From: Bacteroides sp.
GTDB lineage: Bacteria; Bacteroidota; Bacteroidia; Bacteroidales; Bacteroidaceae
Direction: 5' to 3'
DNA: 39,344 bases
NCBI RefSeq assembly: GCF_030151085.1
Contig: NZ_JASLER010000079.1
Coordinates: forward strand, 1 to 39,344
Shown: one piece after another, positions 1-7,994 of the stretch
How the letters are laid out: each line of letters starts with the position of its first letter
Numbering within the stretch: the stretch's first letter is position 1
Notes under the pieces: generated by a model
What the model was told of the DNA's origin: nothing
What the model saw: the letters and a program-made list of their open reading frames with translations, nothing else
Databases searched by the model: none
Position numbers and translations under genes: made by a program

Positions 1-756
1 CTTCCAAGCACAAGTATAGTGTATTACAGCTCGATGAGCTATTTCACTGTTAATTTCATGTAACACTTCTGTTGTATAAAAGGGAAAAGGACGCATCAAT
101 GTATTCATTACATTCCAGCGGAAAGGAAGATTTTTCCAATGTCCATGAAATAATATGTTCAAAATATCCTGATCATGCCACAATAGCGTATCTGCTTTCT
201 CTTCAGCAATTTGCAAAGCTTCTTCAAATATATTTTGCTGACGCCAGAAATCTAAATTGATATGCAACAACCCAGCATTAAAATATTTGTCGTACATAGG
301 GTAAGCTAAACGCTCAAAAGTTTCGGGCATAAAACTTAAAGTATCCATAACTGCAGCTAATGCTACATTAGTAACATCGATATCCCAAAGCGGACGAAGT
401 TTCCCCGTAACAATCATATCACAGTCCATATACAGAATATGAGACAAATCTTTAGGTAATAACTCTGGTAGTTTTAAACGATAATAACTTGCTATAGAAA
501 TATGATCTTTCGCTCTTAAAGGAAATTTATGAAACAAGCTTTTATCCATCTCATAATACACTAAACTCTGACCATATTTTTCCACTATCTGAGAACACAA
601 CACTCTTTTATTGTCTGATACACCATCTAATAACAGATGTATAGTGAAACGTTCTTCTTTATTATTCTCAAATATAGAAATCAATAAAGTACCTAGATGT
701 TGTATATAAGCATCGTCCGATGCTAAGACAATATGAATAGAATCCGATTTATCCAT
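1..756 (-). CDS. Glycosyltransferase family 8 protein (partial, C-terminus off the left edge)
   Basis: The minus strand reads from ATG at 754-756 through 252 codons to the window edge without a stop. It opens with a hydrophobic strand and Ala-Ser-Asp-Asp (IHIVLASDD), typical of the GT8 nucleotide-binding fold. It carries a DxD metal site in YMDCDMIV, a WHDQDILN motif, and near the edge HYTCAWK, matching the family's C-terminal HxxGxxKPW region. GT8 enzymes move glucose or galactose from UDP-sugars to lipopolysaccharide or other glycans. The gene starts 14 nt after the stop of the asparagine-synthase-like gene and is the third gene of the same operon. Acceptor and sugar cannot be told from sequence. 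Confidence 0.85.
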   Translation of the reverse strand, partial: MDKSDSIHIVLASDDAYIQHLGTLLISIFENNKEERFTIHLLLDGVSDNKRVLCSQIVEKYGQSLVYYEMDKSLFHKFPLRAKDHISIASYYRLKLPELLPKDLSHILYMDCDMIVTGKLRPLWDIDVTNVALAAVMDTLSFMPETFERLAYPMYDKYFNAGLLHINLDFWRQQNIFEEALQIAEEKADTLLWHDQDILNILFHGHWKNLPFRWNVMNTLMRPFPFYTTEVLHEINSEIAHRAVIHYTCAWK

Positions 757-770
757 AATTACATCATATT

Positions 771-2555
771 TTAGAATTTAATTTCCTTCCCTACCACAAA
801 CTCCTCCCACCAAACTACCAGCGTTAGCAAATTAAAATATTGCAGCGCCTTATTCTGCTTATGCCAAAACCAGCCGCCTACTTGCCCCTCTTCACGATCA
901 TAGTTAACAAGGAACTTCTCAACCATATCACGACGCAAATATTCCTCCATTATACTAGAAGCAAGAATGAATTCTTTGAATCGTTTACGTTGTGCCGTAT
1001 CACGGAAAAACAAAGGCATAGGAGCAAAGCCTCCCTGTTTTTTCTTAGAAGTGATAGCTTCGGGAAGCAATGGTTTATAGTGATATTTCAATAAATATTT
1101 TGAAACGGAACGTCCGCGAGCAATGTCTAAAGCACTATTTCCCTTGCATTTTAATCCAACTGGCAAGTCCTGTAGGAAATTATAAAGATCTAAATCCATA
1201 AAAGGAAACGTCAGGTTATTGCCAAACATCTGGGACATGCGGGAAGCTTTATATAAAATAATGCGATTGATTACAATTTCTAAATCCGAAACAATGGCAT
1301 GCTGGGTATAAAGACTTTCAAAGCTACTAGTATTTGCCTTGGGAGATTGCGTAGGAAGAAAATCACGCTTGGGATTTTGCAAAAGCCCACACAACGCTGA
1401 ATCTGAAAAGCCGAAACGTTCTCCTTCCAATACATGAAGAATCTTATCTAAATGGAAGTTGATACGCGAAAGTTTGCCACCGGTATCAAAACGTTCATGA
1501 CTTAAAACCTTATTAGCGCATTGCAACAAAGGTCGCATGCCAGTACGTGCCGCAAGATAACGTAAAGCTACTTCACGGCCGGATGTACCGAAATATTGAT
1601 CGCTACCATCACCACCCAAAATAACCTCCGGCTTATCGTCACCTATCATGCGCATAGCACAATAGTTAACCATCAATCCACCTTCCACAAAGGGTTCACC
1701 AAGAAAACGAACAATTTCAGGCAAAGCATTGATTTCACTTCCATCGATCTCATATTCATGGTGTCGGGTGTCAAAAGTATCGGACATCAATCGCGCCATT
1801 GGCAGTTCAGTCCAAGTATCTCCTTTAAACCCTACGGAATAAGAATCAATTTGACCATCGTATATACTACGTAAAGCTGCAAGATTAGAACCCGAATCGT
1901 AACCACCACTTAAAAGTATACCTACACGGTTACTATCACCAATTCTGCGGCGAATGGCCTGTTTATGAAGCTCTCCATATCGGTGTGAATAGCTTTCTAT
2001 ATCAGGATTTTTATCTATTACGACTTTATACTTAGTATTAAAAACACTATCACGCACAAGGATATTGACATCTTTCGAAAAGATATGAAACCTCTCTCCT
2101 GCTTCTAAAACAGAAACATCGGACATACCCCCAAAACCTTTTTTTAAAATTCCACGCTGAAGAAAAGTACTCAATGCAGAGGGATTATAGCTGAAGGATT
2201 TTTGGGATTGCTTTTGCAAAAACTGCCAAGAAGTGGAAAAATTCTTATCATCAGTGCAATAAACAGGATAATGCGTACCATGATGATCACGTACTATGCC
2301 ACATTCCTTTTCTGCATAATATACGATTGTAAAAGAGCCATCTAAACGGGAAAATCCGTAAACAGGATCAGATGCATAAGCCACAGCTGCTATCTTCGCA
2401 TCACTATCCTCAGGAGTTGATTGTAATATATCTCGATTATACAGAATTCCATAAAAGAAAAGCCGTAAATCAGCACTTTCAAAAACCGATTCCGGCTCAT
2501 CACCCATCACTTGGGTTGTTCGCCAGTCTTTAAGACTTAATTTCCCGTATATCAT
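771..2555 (-). CDS. Asparagine-synthase-like ATP-dependent amide ligase without glutaminase cysteine
   Basis: 594 residues with the two-domain plan of asparagine synthetase B. The N-terminal half resembles the Ntn glutaminase fold but starts MIYGKLSLKDW and lacks the catalytic Cys2, so it should not hydrolyse glutamine. The C-terminal synthetase half has a clear PP-loop, SGGYDSG (about 216-222), for ATP binding, a second motif GGDGSDQYFG (about 314-323), and a lysine-rich segment KKKQGGFAP that corresponds to the intermediate-binding region of AsnB. Loss of the cysteine is known in beta-lactam synthetase, carbapenam synthetase and lasso-peptide cyclases, which adenylate a carboxylate and close an amide using a nearby amine. 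It lies 21 nt after a GT2 gene and 14 nt before a GT8 gene, so amidation or aminoacylation of a surface glycan is the likely setting; that role is inferred. Confidence 0.8.
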   Translation of the reverse strand: MIYGKLSLKDWRTTQVMGDEPESVFESADLRLFFYGILYNRDILQSTPEDSDAKIAAVAYASDPVYGFSRLDGSFTIVYYAEKECGIVRDHHGTHYPVYCTDDKNFSTSWQFLQKQSQKSFSYNPSALSTFLQRGILKKGFGGMSDVSVLEAGERFHIFSKDVNILVRDSVFNTKYKVVIDKNPDIESYSHRYGELHKQAIRRRIGDSNRVGILLSGGYDSGSNLAALRSIYDGQIDSYSVGFKGDTWTELPMARLMSDTFDTRHHEYEIDGSEINALPEIVRFLGEPFVEGGLMVNYCAMRMIGDDKPEVILGGDGSDQYFGTSGREVALRYLAARTGMRPLLQCANKVLSHERFDTGGKLSRINFHLDKILHVLEGERFGFSDSALCGLLQNPKRDFLPTQSPKANTSSFESLYTQHAIVSDLEIVINRIILYKASRMSQMFGNNLTFPFMDLDLYNFLQDLPVGLKCKGNSALDIARGRSVSKYLLKYHYKPLLPEAITSKKKQGGFAPMPLFFRDTAQRKRFKEFILASSIMEEYLRRDMVEKFLVNYDREEGQVGGWFWHKQNKALQYFNLLTLVVWWEEFVVGKEIKF

Positions 2556-2576
2556 AGTTCATATAAATTTCAATCA

Positions 2577-3746
2577 TTATCCTGGCACCCCATGCTCCGT
2601 ATGAATAAACTTCTTATTAGCCCCCCTCAGTTTAAAAATATTGGCAGCCATCAACAAGAAGGTGTAAGGGAGTGATTGCAGAGCCATCCCTAAACGGCTG
2701 GTACAATACCTTTTGGGAACTGCAACAAGCAGCGCTACAGCAAGCAGGATTAGCAGTACCCACCACTTAATCCCCCAAATCCATCTATAGCATGTAAATG
2801 CTACGGCGAGAAAGAAGGTAAAACCCATCAACAATAGACGGGGGATAGATACTTGCTGAAACAATTTATCGCAAAAGTCCCAGTTACGGGCGGCAAGTGC
2901 TTTCCACAAGTACTTGGCAAACATTTGGCAATAATGCCACTGTGCCGAAAGCCAACGACGACGCTGACGAGAGAAATCACCAGTGTTCTGGATTTTCTCG
3001 TCGAAGACAAAAGTCTCGGGCATATAATGGAAATGCTTACCTTGATAAAGCAGAGTCAGTTCAAGTTCACGGTCGAAACCACCCACTGCTTTGACATTTG
3101 CCATAGTATCGCGGAACAGATCGTAACGAAATGCCATTCCCGAACCGATGAGGGCAGCCGACATGCCTAGTTTGGCGTGCCCCAAACGGAAAATAGTATT
3201 GTTTATTTCTTCACTGATCGCATCGAGCAATGCCATATCATTATTCAAATTCTTGGCTACGCGATGGGCTTGCGCAATTTCAACTTTAGGGTTGGCGAAC
3301 TGATCGTTTATATCATTCAAAAAATCGTAAGTAACTACATTATCGGCATCAAGTATCACAGCAATATCATAATCATTGCCTATGGCAGCCATGGCGGCAT
3401 TCAAAGATTTGGATTTCGTACTGTTTTCAAAGTGTACTTCTACTAAGCGAATGGGAAGTTTTGACAATGAGGCATTAGTTGCAGGCTGCATACGATCTGA
3501 AATCACTACTATGTCAAACTTGTCCGAAGGGTAATCCTGATCCAGACAAGCATCTACACACTCACTTATCACAGCATCTTCACGATATGCAGGTATAAGT
3601 ATAGCTATACGCTTATGCTCCTTTGCAGGCGCAGGTCTTGGCAAAGGCGGACGACGCGATGCCAGACTATAAATCAATAGATACAATATGTTTATCGCAA
3701 ACAATATGTATAGCAACCAATCTATTATAGAAATTATATGTTCCAA
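2577..3746 (-). CDS. Membrane-anchored family 2 glycosyltransferase
   Basis: 389 residues. A membrane segment at about 5-28 is followed by a GT-A domain with IPAYRED (51-57), KSKSLNAA (111-118), the DxD motif as DAD (133-135), and QRRRW (261-265), the acceptor-gate motif of processive synthases such as BcsA and hyaluronan synthase. Two or three more membrane segments follow at about 300-380. The enzyme should build or extend a polysaccharide at the inner membrane from a nucleotide sugar. It is the first gene of the left-hand operon; a TATCTTTG -7 element on the minus strand (3808-3815) and a perfect 14-bp palindrome ATTTATCGATAAAT (3771-3784) lie in its leader. Confidence 0.88.
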   Translation of the reverse strand: MEHIISIIDWLLYILFAINILYLLIYSLASRRPPLPRPAPAKEHKRIAILIPAYREDAVISECVDACLDQDYPSDKFDIVVISDRMQPATNASLSKLPIRLVEVHFENSTKSKSLNAAMAAIGNDYDIAVILDADNVVTYDFLNDINDQFANPKVEIAQAHRVAKNLNNDMALLDAISEEINNTIFRLGHAKLGMSAALIGSGMAFRYDLFRDTMANVKAVGGFDRELELTLLYQGKHFHYMPETFVFDEKIQNTGDFSRQRRRWLSAQWHYCQMFAKYLWKALAARNWDFCDKLFQQVSIPRLLLMGFTFFLAVAFTCYRWIWGIKWWVLLILLAVALLVAVPKRYCTSRLGMALQSLPYTFLLMAANIFKLRGANKKFIHTEHGVPG

Positions 3747-3807
3747 AATCTAAGCTCTTTAATCTTTTTTATTTATCGATAAATGCCGTACTGCGAGACA
3801 TGCGTTA

Positions 3808-3815
3808 CAAAGATA
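3808..3815 (-). promoter_or_regulatory. -7 promoter element of the glycosyltransferase operon
   Basis: Minus-strand TATCTTTG fits the Bacteroidetes -7 consensus TAnnTTTG. No clear TTTG was found at the right upstream distance. The 14-bp palindrome at 3771-3784 lies between this box and the start codon and could be an operator. Confidence 0.55.
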
Positions 3816-3870
3816 CAAAAAAAGAAAAAGAGTTTATACAAAAGTGATATTATTTTATTTCCCATTCATC

Positions 3871-3901
3871 TTCGCACCTCAAAAAAATTAGGTTATCTTT
3901 G
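3871..3901 (+). promoter_or_regulatory. Promoter of the small frameshifted ORF and accessory module
   Basis: TTCG, 19 nt, then TATCTTTG (3894-3901): one mismatch from the Bacteroidetes promoter TTTG-N19-TAnnTTTG. It lies 26 nt upstream of the ATG at 3928, which supports that ATG as a real start. Confidence 0.6.
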
Positions 3902-3927
3902 TCTGCATTTTTAATAAACACTTAAAT

Positions 3928-4151
3928 ATGTCAAAAAATTATCTTTAGTACTTTGCCTTGAAGACAAGGTAGTAGTGGACATTAAAATTGATGTCACTCA
4001 CACAAAAAATCCATTATTGGATATGTTTGAGATCATTGCAGAAGCAATTACTCATATCCTACAAAATCAAGATTGCTTGTCTGAACGCCAGAAAAGAGCG
4101 CTGGGACATTTGCGTAACATGACACGGCAACACGGAACGCAAAAGAAGTAG
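3928..4151 (+). pseudogene. Small ORF split by a -1 frameshift at an A6 run (mutated or programmed)
   Basis: ATG at 3928 reads only six codons (MSKNYL) before TAG at 3946-3948. The -1 frame is open from 3930 to the TAG at 4149-4151, with a protein-like, partly helical sequence: ...LVLCLEDKVVVDIKIDV, then LLDMFEIIAEAITHI, ending LGHLRNMTRQHGTQKK. One more A in the A6 run at 3933-3938 would give an uninterrupted product of 74 residues. The site A-AAA-AAT also fits the X-XXY-YYZ pattern of -1 slippery heptamers in the right phase. A good promoter lies just upstream. I do not recognise the family. A hairpin (CTGTGAAACA with TGTTTCATAG, 4156-4186) follows the stop. It could be a recent pseudogene, a sequencing indel or true recoding. 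Confidence 0.55.
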
Positions 4152-4470
4152 CAAACTGTGAAACAAATATTTACAGTGTTTCATAGGAGTCAGAATCACC
4201 TTAACACAAGAGCTCCACCGGTACATTAATTAAAATTATTTTAATTTTTAGCCAATGTACACTTTAGCTCCGATTTGGAATTATTGTCCTATCCATAAGC
4301 CCTCAGGAAGGGGATCGAAGTGCATAAAGTGTACAAAAGTCCATTTGCCAGATTAATATATAACCCGTACCTTCGTGGCATATTAATCGAAAGAACGCTA
4401 CAATAAACGCCGTCGCCACCATAAGCAACCTCGCTTTGCGCAAGATCCCTTTCCTAAACAAACAACTGAC
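4152..4470. other. Intergenic region with paired inverted repeats upstream of the DUF4373 gene
   Basis: No coding potential seen. It holds the post-ORF hairpin (4156-4186), an AT-only palindromic tract around 4227-4248, and an 11-bp perfect inverted repeat TGTACACTTTA (4256-4266) / TAAAGTGTACA (4325-4335) separated by 58 nt. Before a replication-type gene such a layout could be a protein-binding or origin-like site; that is inference. Confidence 0.4.
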
Positions 4471-5562
4471 ATGAAAACAATTTTTTACTTGCAACACTCG
4501 CTTATGGCGATGAGCGATCCCAGAATGCAAAATCTTCTGGAAAAAGAAGGCCTCAGAGGTATCGGGGCTTACTGGTACATACTCGAAAAATTATCAATGG
4601 TGCCCGGGGAACGTGCACAAATAGAATACCTCCACCCTTTTAGCAAAGGCAAGAAGGTACCTTTTGCCTACCTCAAAAAAATCATCCTACATTACCTACT
4701 TTTCAGCATGGACGAAGAGGGATTTATCACACCCGAAGCACTGAATCCGATGCCTAAAAAGAAGCCAAAAAAGGATAAGGAATCCGCCGATTCCAAGTCA
4801 AAAAATGACAAAAATCGACAAAAAGCGTCGTTAAATAAAGCTAAAACGAAGCAGGAAAAATCAGGCAACAAGCTGAAAGATGGAACTTTAGCAAAAAGTG
4901 ACATTGATAATACTAAAGAGAATATAAAAGATATAATAACAACAGCAACAACAGAAGAAAAAGAAGAGACTGCTGCTGCCGCTGTTACTTCTTCGGAATC
5001 TTCGGATGGCAACAAATTTTCGGACGGCAACGAACTTCAGCCCACTGTACCCCAAGAAACAACGCTCAACATCTGCGATGATTTCGGTCGACCACAACGG
5101 CCCTTACACAGTGTCCGCCCCTGGCAGGAATTAGCCGACGAATTGCTCAACGAAAACAGCGTATGGCTGGAAATAGCTTTCATGCGAAGCGGATACGGCA
5201 CTCTGCTGAAACGGCATCTCAAGGCAGCAATAGAAATTTTCAAAAGCCACATCATAGCCTACGGCAAAGGAGACGACATGCTGGAAATGAGAGATATACA
5301 GAGCTATTTCATCAACTACGTAAATGCCGGAAGCCGCACGTCAAAGTCGCTGCACGAGGCACTCACCGCACTCGATGCCAAAGGATCTCCGAACAATCAA
5401 GGCAACGCCGATGAGCCTTACCGCTTCGAGCAATTCATCGACGGAAAGCGAACTTACCAAGGTTGTCCCATCCCCTACGATGCACCTCCAAGACCCGACG
5501 AAACCGCCTTTTGGGACGAAGAGCAACATGCATGGATTACAGGGAGAAAGGCAAAAAAATAG
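4471..5562 (+). CDS. DUF4373 (Lin1244/Lin1753-like) domain protein, replication-initiator-like
   Basis: 363 residues. The first 90 or so residues (FYLQHSLMAMSDPRMQNLLE, then GAYWYILEKL) match the DUF4373 / Lin1244-like N-terminal domain, a small winged-helix-like fold in phage and chromosomal proteins related to DnaD/DnaT-type replication proteins. Residues about 95-205 are a low-complexity linker rich in Lys, Ser, Thr, Glu and Ala, followed by a helical C-terminal domain with a HSVRPWQELADELL segment. The family sits next to primase-helicase genes in Bacteroidales, as here, so a DNA-loading or initiation role is likely but unproven. A 131-bp palindrome separates it from the primase gene. Confidence 0.8.
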   Translation: MKTIFYLQHSLMAMSDPRMQNLLEKEGLRGIGAYWYILEKLSMVPGERAQIEYLHPFSKGKKVPFAYLKKIILHYLLFSMDEEGFITPEALNPMPKKKPKKDKESADSKSKNDKNRQKASLNKAKTKQEKSGNKLKDGTLAKSDIDNTKENIKDIITTATTEEKEETAAAAVTSSESSDGNKFSDGNELQPTVPQETTLNICDDFGRPQRPLHSVRPWQELADELLNENSVWLEIAFMRSGYGTLLKRHLKAAIEIFKSHIIAYGKGDDMLEMRDIQSYFINYVNAGSRTSKSLHEALTALDAKGSPNNQGNADEPYRFEQFIDGKRTYQGCPIPYDAPPRPDETAFWDEEQHAWITGRKAKK

Positions 5563-5588
5563 TGATCACTAATCACGCATCCCAGCAT

Positions 5589-5719
5589 CTGAAATGATGC
5601 ATGTCATTGTCCGGAATGACGCATCTTACCGCCCCAAATCACGCAGCTCATGTATCGTGAGCTACGTCATTCGAAGTGACGGGATGCGTCATAAGGGACG
5701 GTGAGATGCGTCATTTCAG
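5589..5719. repeat. 131-bp imperfect palindrome upstream of the primase-helicase gene
   Basis: The left arm begins CTGAAATGATGCATGTCA (5589) and the right arm ends GATGCGTCATTTCAG (5719). The arms pair over about 40 nt with a handful of mismatches. The middle folds as a hairpin CAGCTCATG / CGTGAGCTACG (about 5644-5666). The word ATGACGCA / TGCGTCAT occurs repeatedly in both orientations. It could be a cruciform, an initiator-binding site, or a dispersed palindromic element, since a similar one is at 22347-22471. Confidence 0.7.
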
Positions 5720-5765
5720 AAACACAAGTTACAGTATATCATCGAGCATAAATAAGCCTACCAAC

Positions 5766-7580
5766 ATGAGAGATTTTCATAAATACGGGATTGACACCCG
5801 TGGCCGTAGCAGCGGCAAAGTAAGAACGATCTGCCCCCGGTGCAATGAGACCCGTGGGCACAAAGGAGACAAATCATTATCCGTCGATCTGGATCTCGGA
5901 GTGGCGCATTGCTTTCACTGCCAATATGCCATTTATATCCCCGACGACGCCGAAGAACGTACCAAGCAGGCACATCTCGAAAAATACCGGAAGTCCGCCA
6001 GCATTCCTTCGCACTTCCGCCGTCCCGTATTCGACCCTCAGAAATCGCAACTCAGCGAGAAACTGGAACTCTACTGGACAAAGGACCGTTGCCTGCCCCA
6101 AGAGTTGCTGAAGGAGCTGCGCATCACCGAACAAGAACAATTCATGCAGCAATCGGGCGCGAAGGAGAACTGCCTCTGTTTCAACTATTTTGAAGGAGAT
6201 ACGCTGGTGAACACCAAGTACCGTAGTGCGCAAAAGCATTTCATGATGGTGCCCGGCGCCGAACTTATCCCCTACAACGTAGACGGCATTTTGGGTAGCC
6301 GCGAAGCCATTATTACCGAAGGTGAATTTGACGCCTGCTCCCTGATGGCGGCTACCGGACGACGTGACATCATCTCCGTGCCCGCCGGAGCGCAGAGCAA
6401 TCTTTCCTGGATGGACCGCTTCGTCGAAACCCACTTCGATGACAAAGAAACCATCTACCTCGCCACAGACAACGACCAAGCCGGACAAGTGTTGCAACAA
6501 GAGCTGATCCGCCGTCTGGGTGCCGAACGATGCCGATTGGTGAACTACGGACCCGGATGCAAAGATAGCAACGAACATCTTGTTCAATACGGAGCAGAAA
6601 GCCTTCGCATCTGCCTGGAGCAAGCCGAAGAAATTCCGTTGGAGGGTGTTTTCAATGCCGGAGACTATCAGGATGAGTTACGTTCTATCTTCGAAAACGG
6701 CCTGAAACGAGGTGCCGAAACCGGATGGTCCAACTTCGACGAAAACTGTACCTTCGAGACAGGCCGACAGATGGTAGTGACCGGACGTCCCGGCGATGGA
6801 AAATCTGAATTCACCGATGAGCTGGTCTTGCGTCTCTGCCTGAAGCATGGATGGAAAGTGGCTTACTACTCGCCCGAAAACATGCCCGTAGAATATCACT
6901 TGAAGAAGCTCGCCGACAAACTGCTGGGTAAAGAATTTTCGGCAAACACCTACGGCATGACTGAAGGCATGTACCAGCAAGTAGCGGATTGGTTAGCAGG
7001 AAACGTAACACATATCTTGCCCGGTGGTCAGGCTTACTCCATCGACAATATCCTCGAAAAAGCCCGCCAACTGGTGCGCCGCAGGGGTGTGCGTACAGTA
7101 GTCATCGACCCGCTGAACCGGCTGGAGCAGACCGAAGGTACTACGGAACGGGAGTTTATCCGCTCACTGCTCAATAAGCTCAGTCGTTTTGCCATCCAGC
7201 ACAAATGTCTGGTTATCCTGATAGCCCATCCGCGCAAGGTGAATCGTAACGAGCAGACCGGCGCACAAAGGCGTATAGAAATGAACGACATTAATGGTTC
7301 CGCCGATTTTGGCAATATGTCGGACTACTGTATCGACGTAGACCGTGACGATGCAAAAGGGATGGTAACCATTTATATTGACAAAGTGAGATTCAAGCAT
7401 CTGGGGCGTGGAAATACTTGCGCCAAGTTTGTGTACGACTTCGTGAGCGGACGCTATTTTCCTTGCGAGGAAGACATTATACAGACATCCGAAGGAGACC
7501 AGCCGGGACCTGTAAACACGCAGTCCGACCATAGTATTTGGTTGAAAAAAGAAGAGGAACAAACTTGTTTATTCAGCTAA
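5766..7580 (+). CDS. Toprim primase / DnaB-type replicative helicase (T7 gp4- or Twinkle-like)
   Basis: 604 residues from ATG at 5766 (MRDFHKYGID). The upstream GTG at 5676 lies inside the palindrome, so it is rejected as a start. A zinc ribbon (CPRC at 23-26, CFHC at 49-52) comes first, as in T7 gp4. A Toprim domain follows, with ITEGEFDA (Glu185) and ATDNDQAG (Asp235 and Asp237). A RecA/DnaB-like helicase comes last, with Walker A GRPGDGKS (340-347), Walker B VVIDPLNRLEQ (445-455), LIAHPRK (about 486) and a GSADFGNMSDYC motif. The protein should unwind DNA and may lay primers. It forms a replication-like cassette with the DUF4373 gene but no phage structural genes are near. Confidence 0.9.
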   Translation: MRDFHKYGIDTRGRSSGKVRTICPRCNETRGHKGDKSLSVDLDLGVAHCFHCQYAIYIPDDAEERTKQAHLEKYRKSASIPSHFRRPVFDPQKSQLSEKLELYWTKDRCLPQELLKELRITEQEQFMQQSGAKENCLCFNYFEGDTLVNTKYRSAQKHFMMVPGAELIPYNVDGILGSREAIITEGEFDACSLMAATGRRDIISVPAGAQSNLSWMDRFVETHFDDKETIYLATDNDQAGQVLQQELIRRLGAERCRLVNYGPGCKDSNEHLVQYGAESLRICLEQAEEIPLEGVFNAGDYQDELRSIFENGLKRGAETGWSNFDENCTFETGRQMVVTGRPGDGKSEFTDELVLRLCLKHGWKVAYYSPENMPVEYHLKKLADKLLGKEFSANTYGMTEGMYQQVADWLAGNVTHILPGGQAYSIDNILEKARQLVRRRGVRTVVIDPLNRLEQTEGTTEREFIRSLLNKLSRFAIQHKCLVILIAHPRKVNRNEQTGAQRRIEMNDINGSADFGNMSDYCIDVDRDDAKGMVTIYIDKVRFKHLGRGNTCAKFVYDFVSGRYFPCEEDIIQTSEGDQPGPVNTQSDHSIWLKKEEEQTCLFS

Positions 7581-7632
7581 AAATCAGTACATTTGTATAG
7601 TATTATAACGATAAGTAACCTAAACTTTAAGT

Positions 7633-7878
7633 ATGATGAAAACAGATGTTTCTTCCTTAGAATCCTCTTTTCCTATCCGTAGTTACGGGAAGGGTGAATT
7701 GGCAATGTGCTATATTCCGAACGTAACGCAACAAACAGCCGTAAACCAGTTCAACGAGTGGGTACACACCGCTCCCGGACTGGAACAACGCCTGCTAGAC
7801 ACAGGTATGAACCGCGCATGCCGACGCTATACGCCTGCACAAGTGCAGCTCATGGTCAATGTTTTCGGGGAGCCTTAA
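7633..7878 (+). CDS. DUF4248 domain small protein
   Basis: 81 residues starting MMKTDVSS (two adjacent ATGs; either could be used). The core FPIRSYGKGELAMCYIPNVT and the C-terminal RRYTPAQVQLMVNVFGEP match DUF4248, a Bacteroidales family found next to HU-like genes and primase-helicases. The fold looks like a short helical domain, possibly DNA-binding, since R-x-Y-T-P-x-Q-V resembles the helix-turn-helix end of excisionase-like proteins; this is only a resemblance. Its stop codon lies in the loop of an intrinsic terminator. Confidence 0.8.
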   Translation: MMKTDVSSLESSFPIRSYGKGELAMCYIPNVTQQTAVNQFNEWVHTAPGLEQRLLDTGMNRACRRYTPAQVQLMVNVFGEP

Positions 7879-7894
7879 GACTCCCCTTTTTTTT
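7867..7894 (+). terminator. Intrinsic terminator after DUF4248
   Basis: GGGGAG, an 8-nt loop containing the TAA stop, CTCCCC, then eight T. It separates the primase/DUF4248 unit from the histidine kinase gene. Confidence 0.88.
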
Positions 7895-7943
7895 ATGCAG
7901 CACACAAAATTATACTCGAAGAATATTTATTACTTCTTTCTCA

Positions 7944-7973
7944 CTTGTTATTTGCTTTGTTATCGTATCTTCG
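7944..7973 (+). promoter_or_regulatory. Likely promoter of the histidine kinase
   Basis: CTTG, 18 nt, TATCTTCG: each box is one mismatch from TTTG / TAnnTTTG. It ends 21 nt upstream of the ATG at 7995, supporting that start rather than the TTG at 7989. Confidence 0.45.
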
Positions 7974-7994
7974 CAGAAACTTTAAGTATTGGTT

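Noticed and set aside
3747..3900. Invertible capsule promoter in front of the glycosyltransferase operon
   Set aside because: The palindrome at 3771-3784 is short and single; no inverted-repeat pair flanks the promoter and no invertase or upxY-like gene is present.
5676..5765. 30-residue N-terminal extension of the primase-helicase
   Set aside because: It begins with GTG inside the palindrome, and the family zinc ribbon fits the ATG at 5766.
5877..6623. 248-residue open frame on the minus strand inside the primase-helicase gene
   Set aside because: It is antisense to an intact gene with clear zinc, Toprim and helicase motifs; its own sequence has no recognisable domain.
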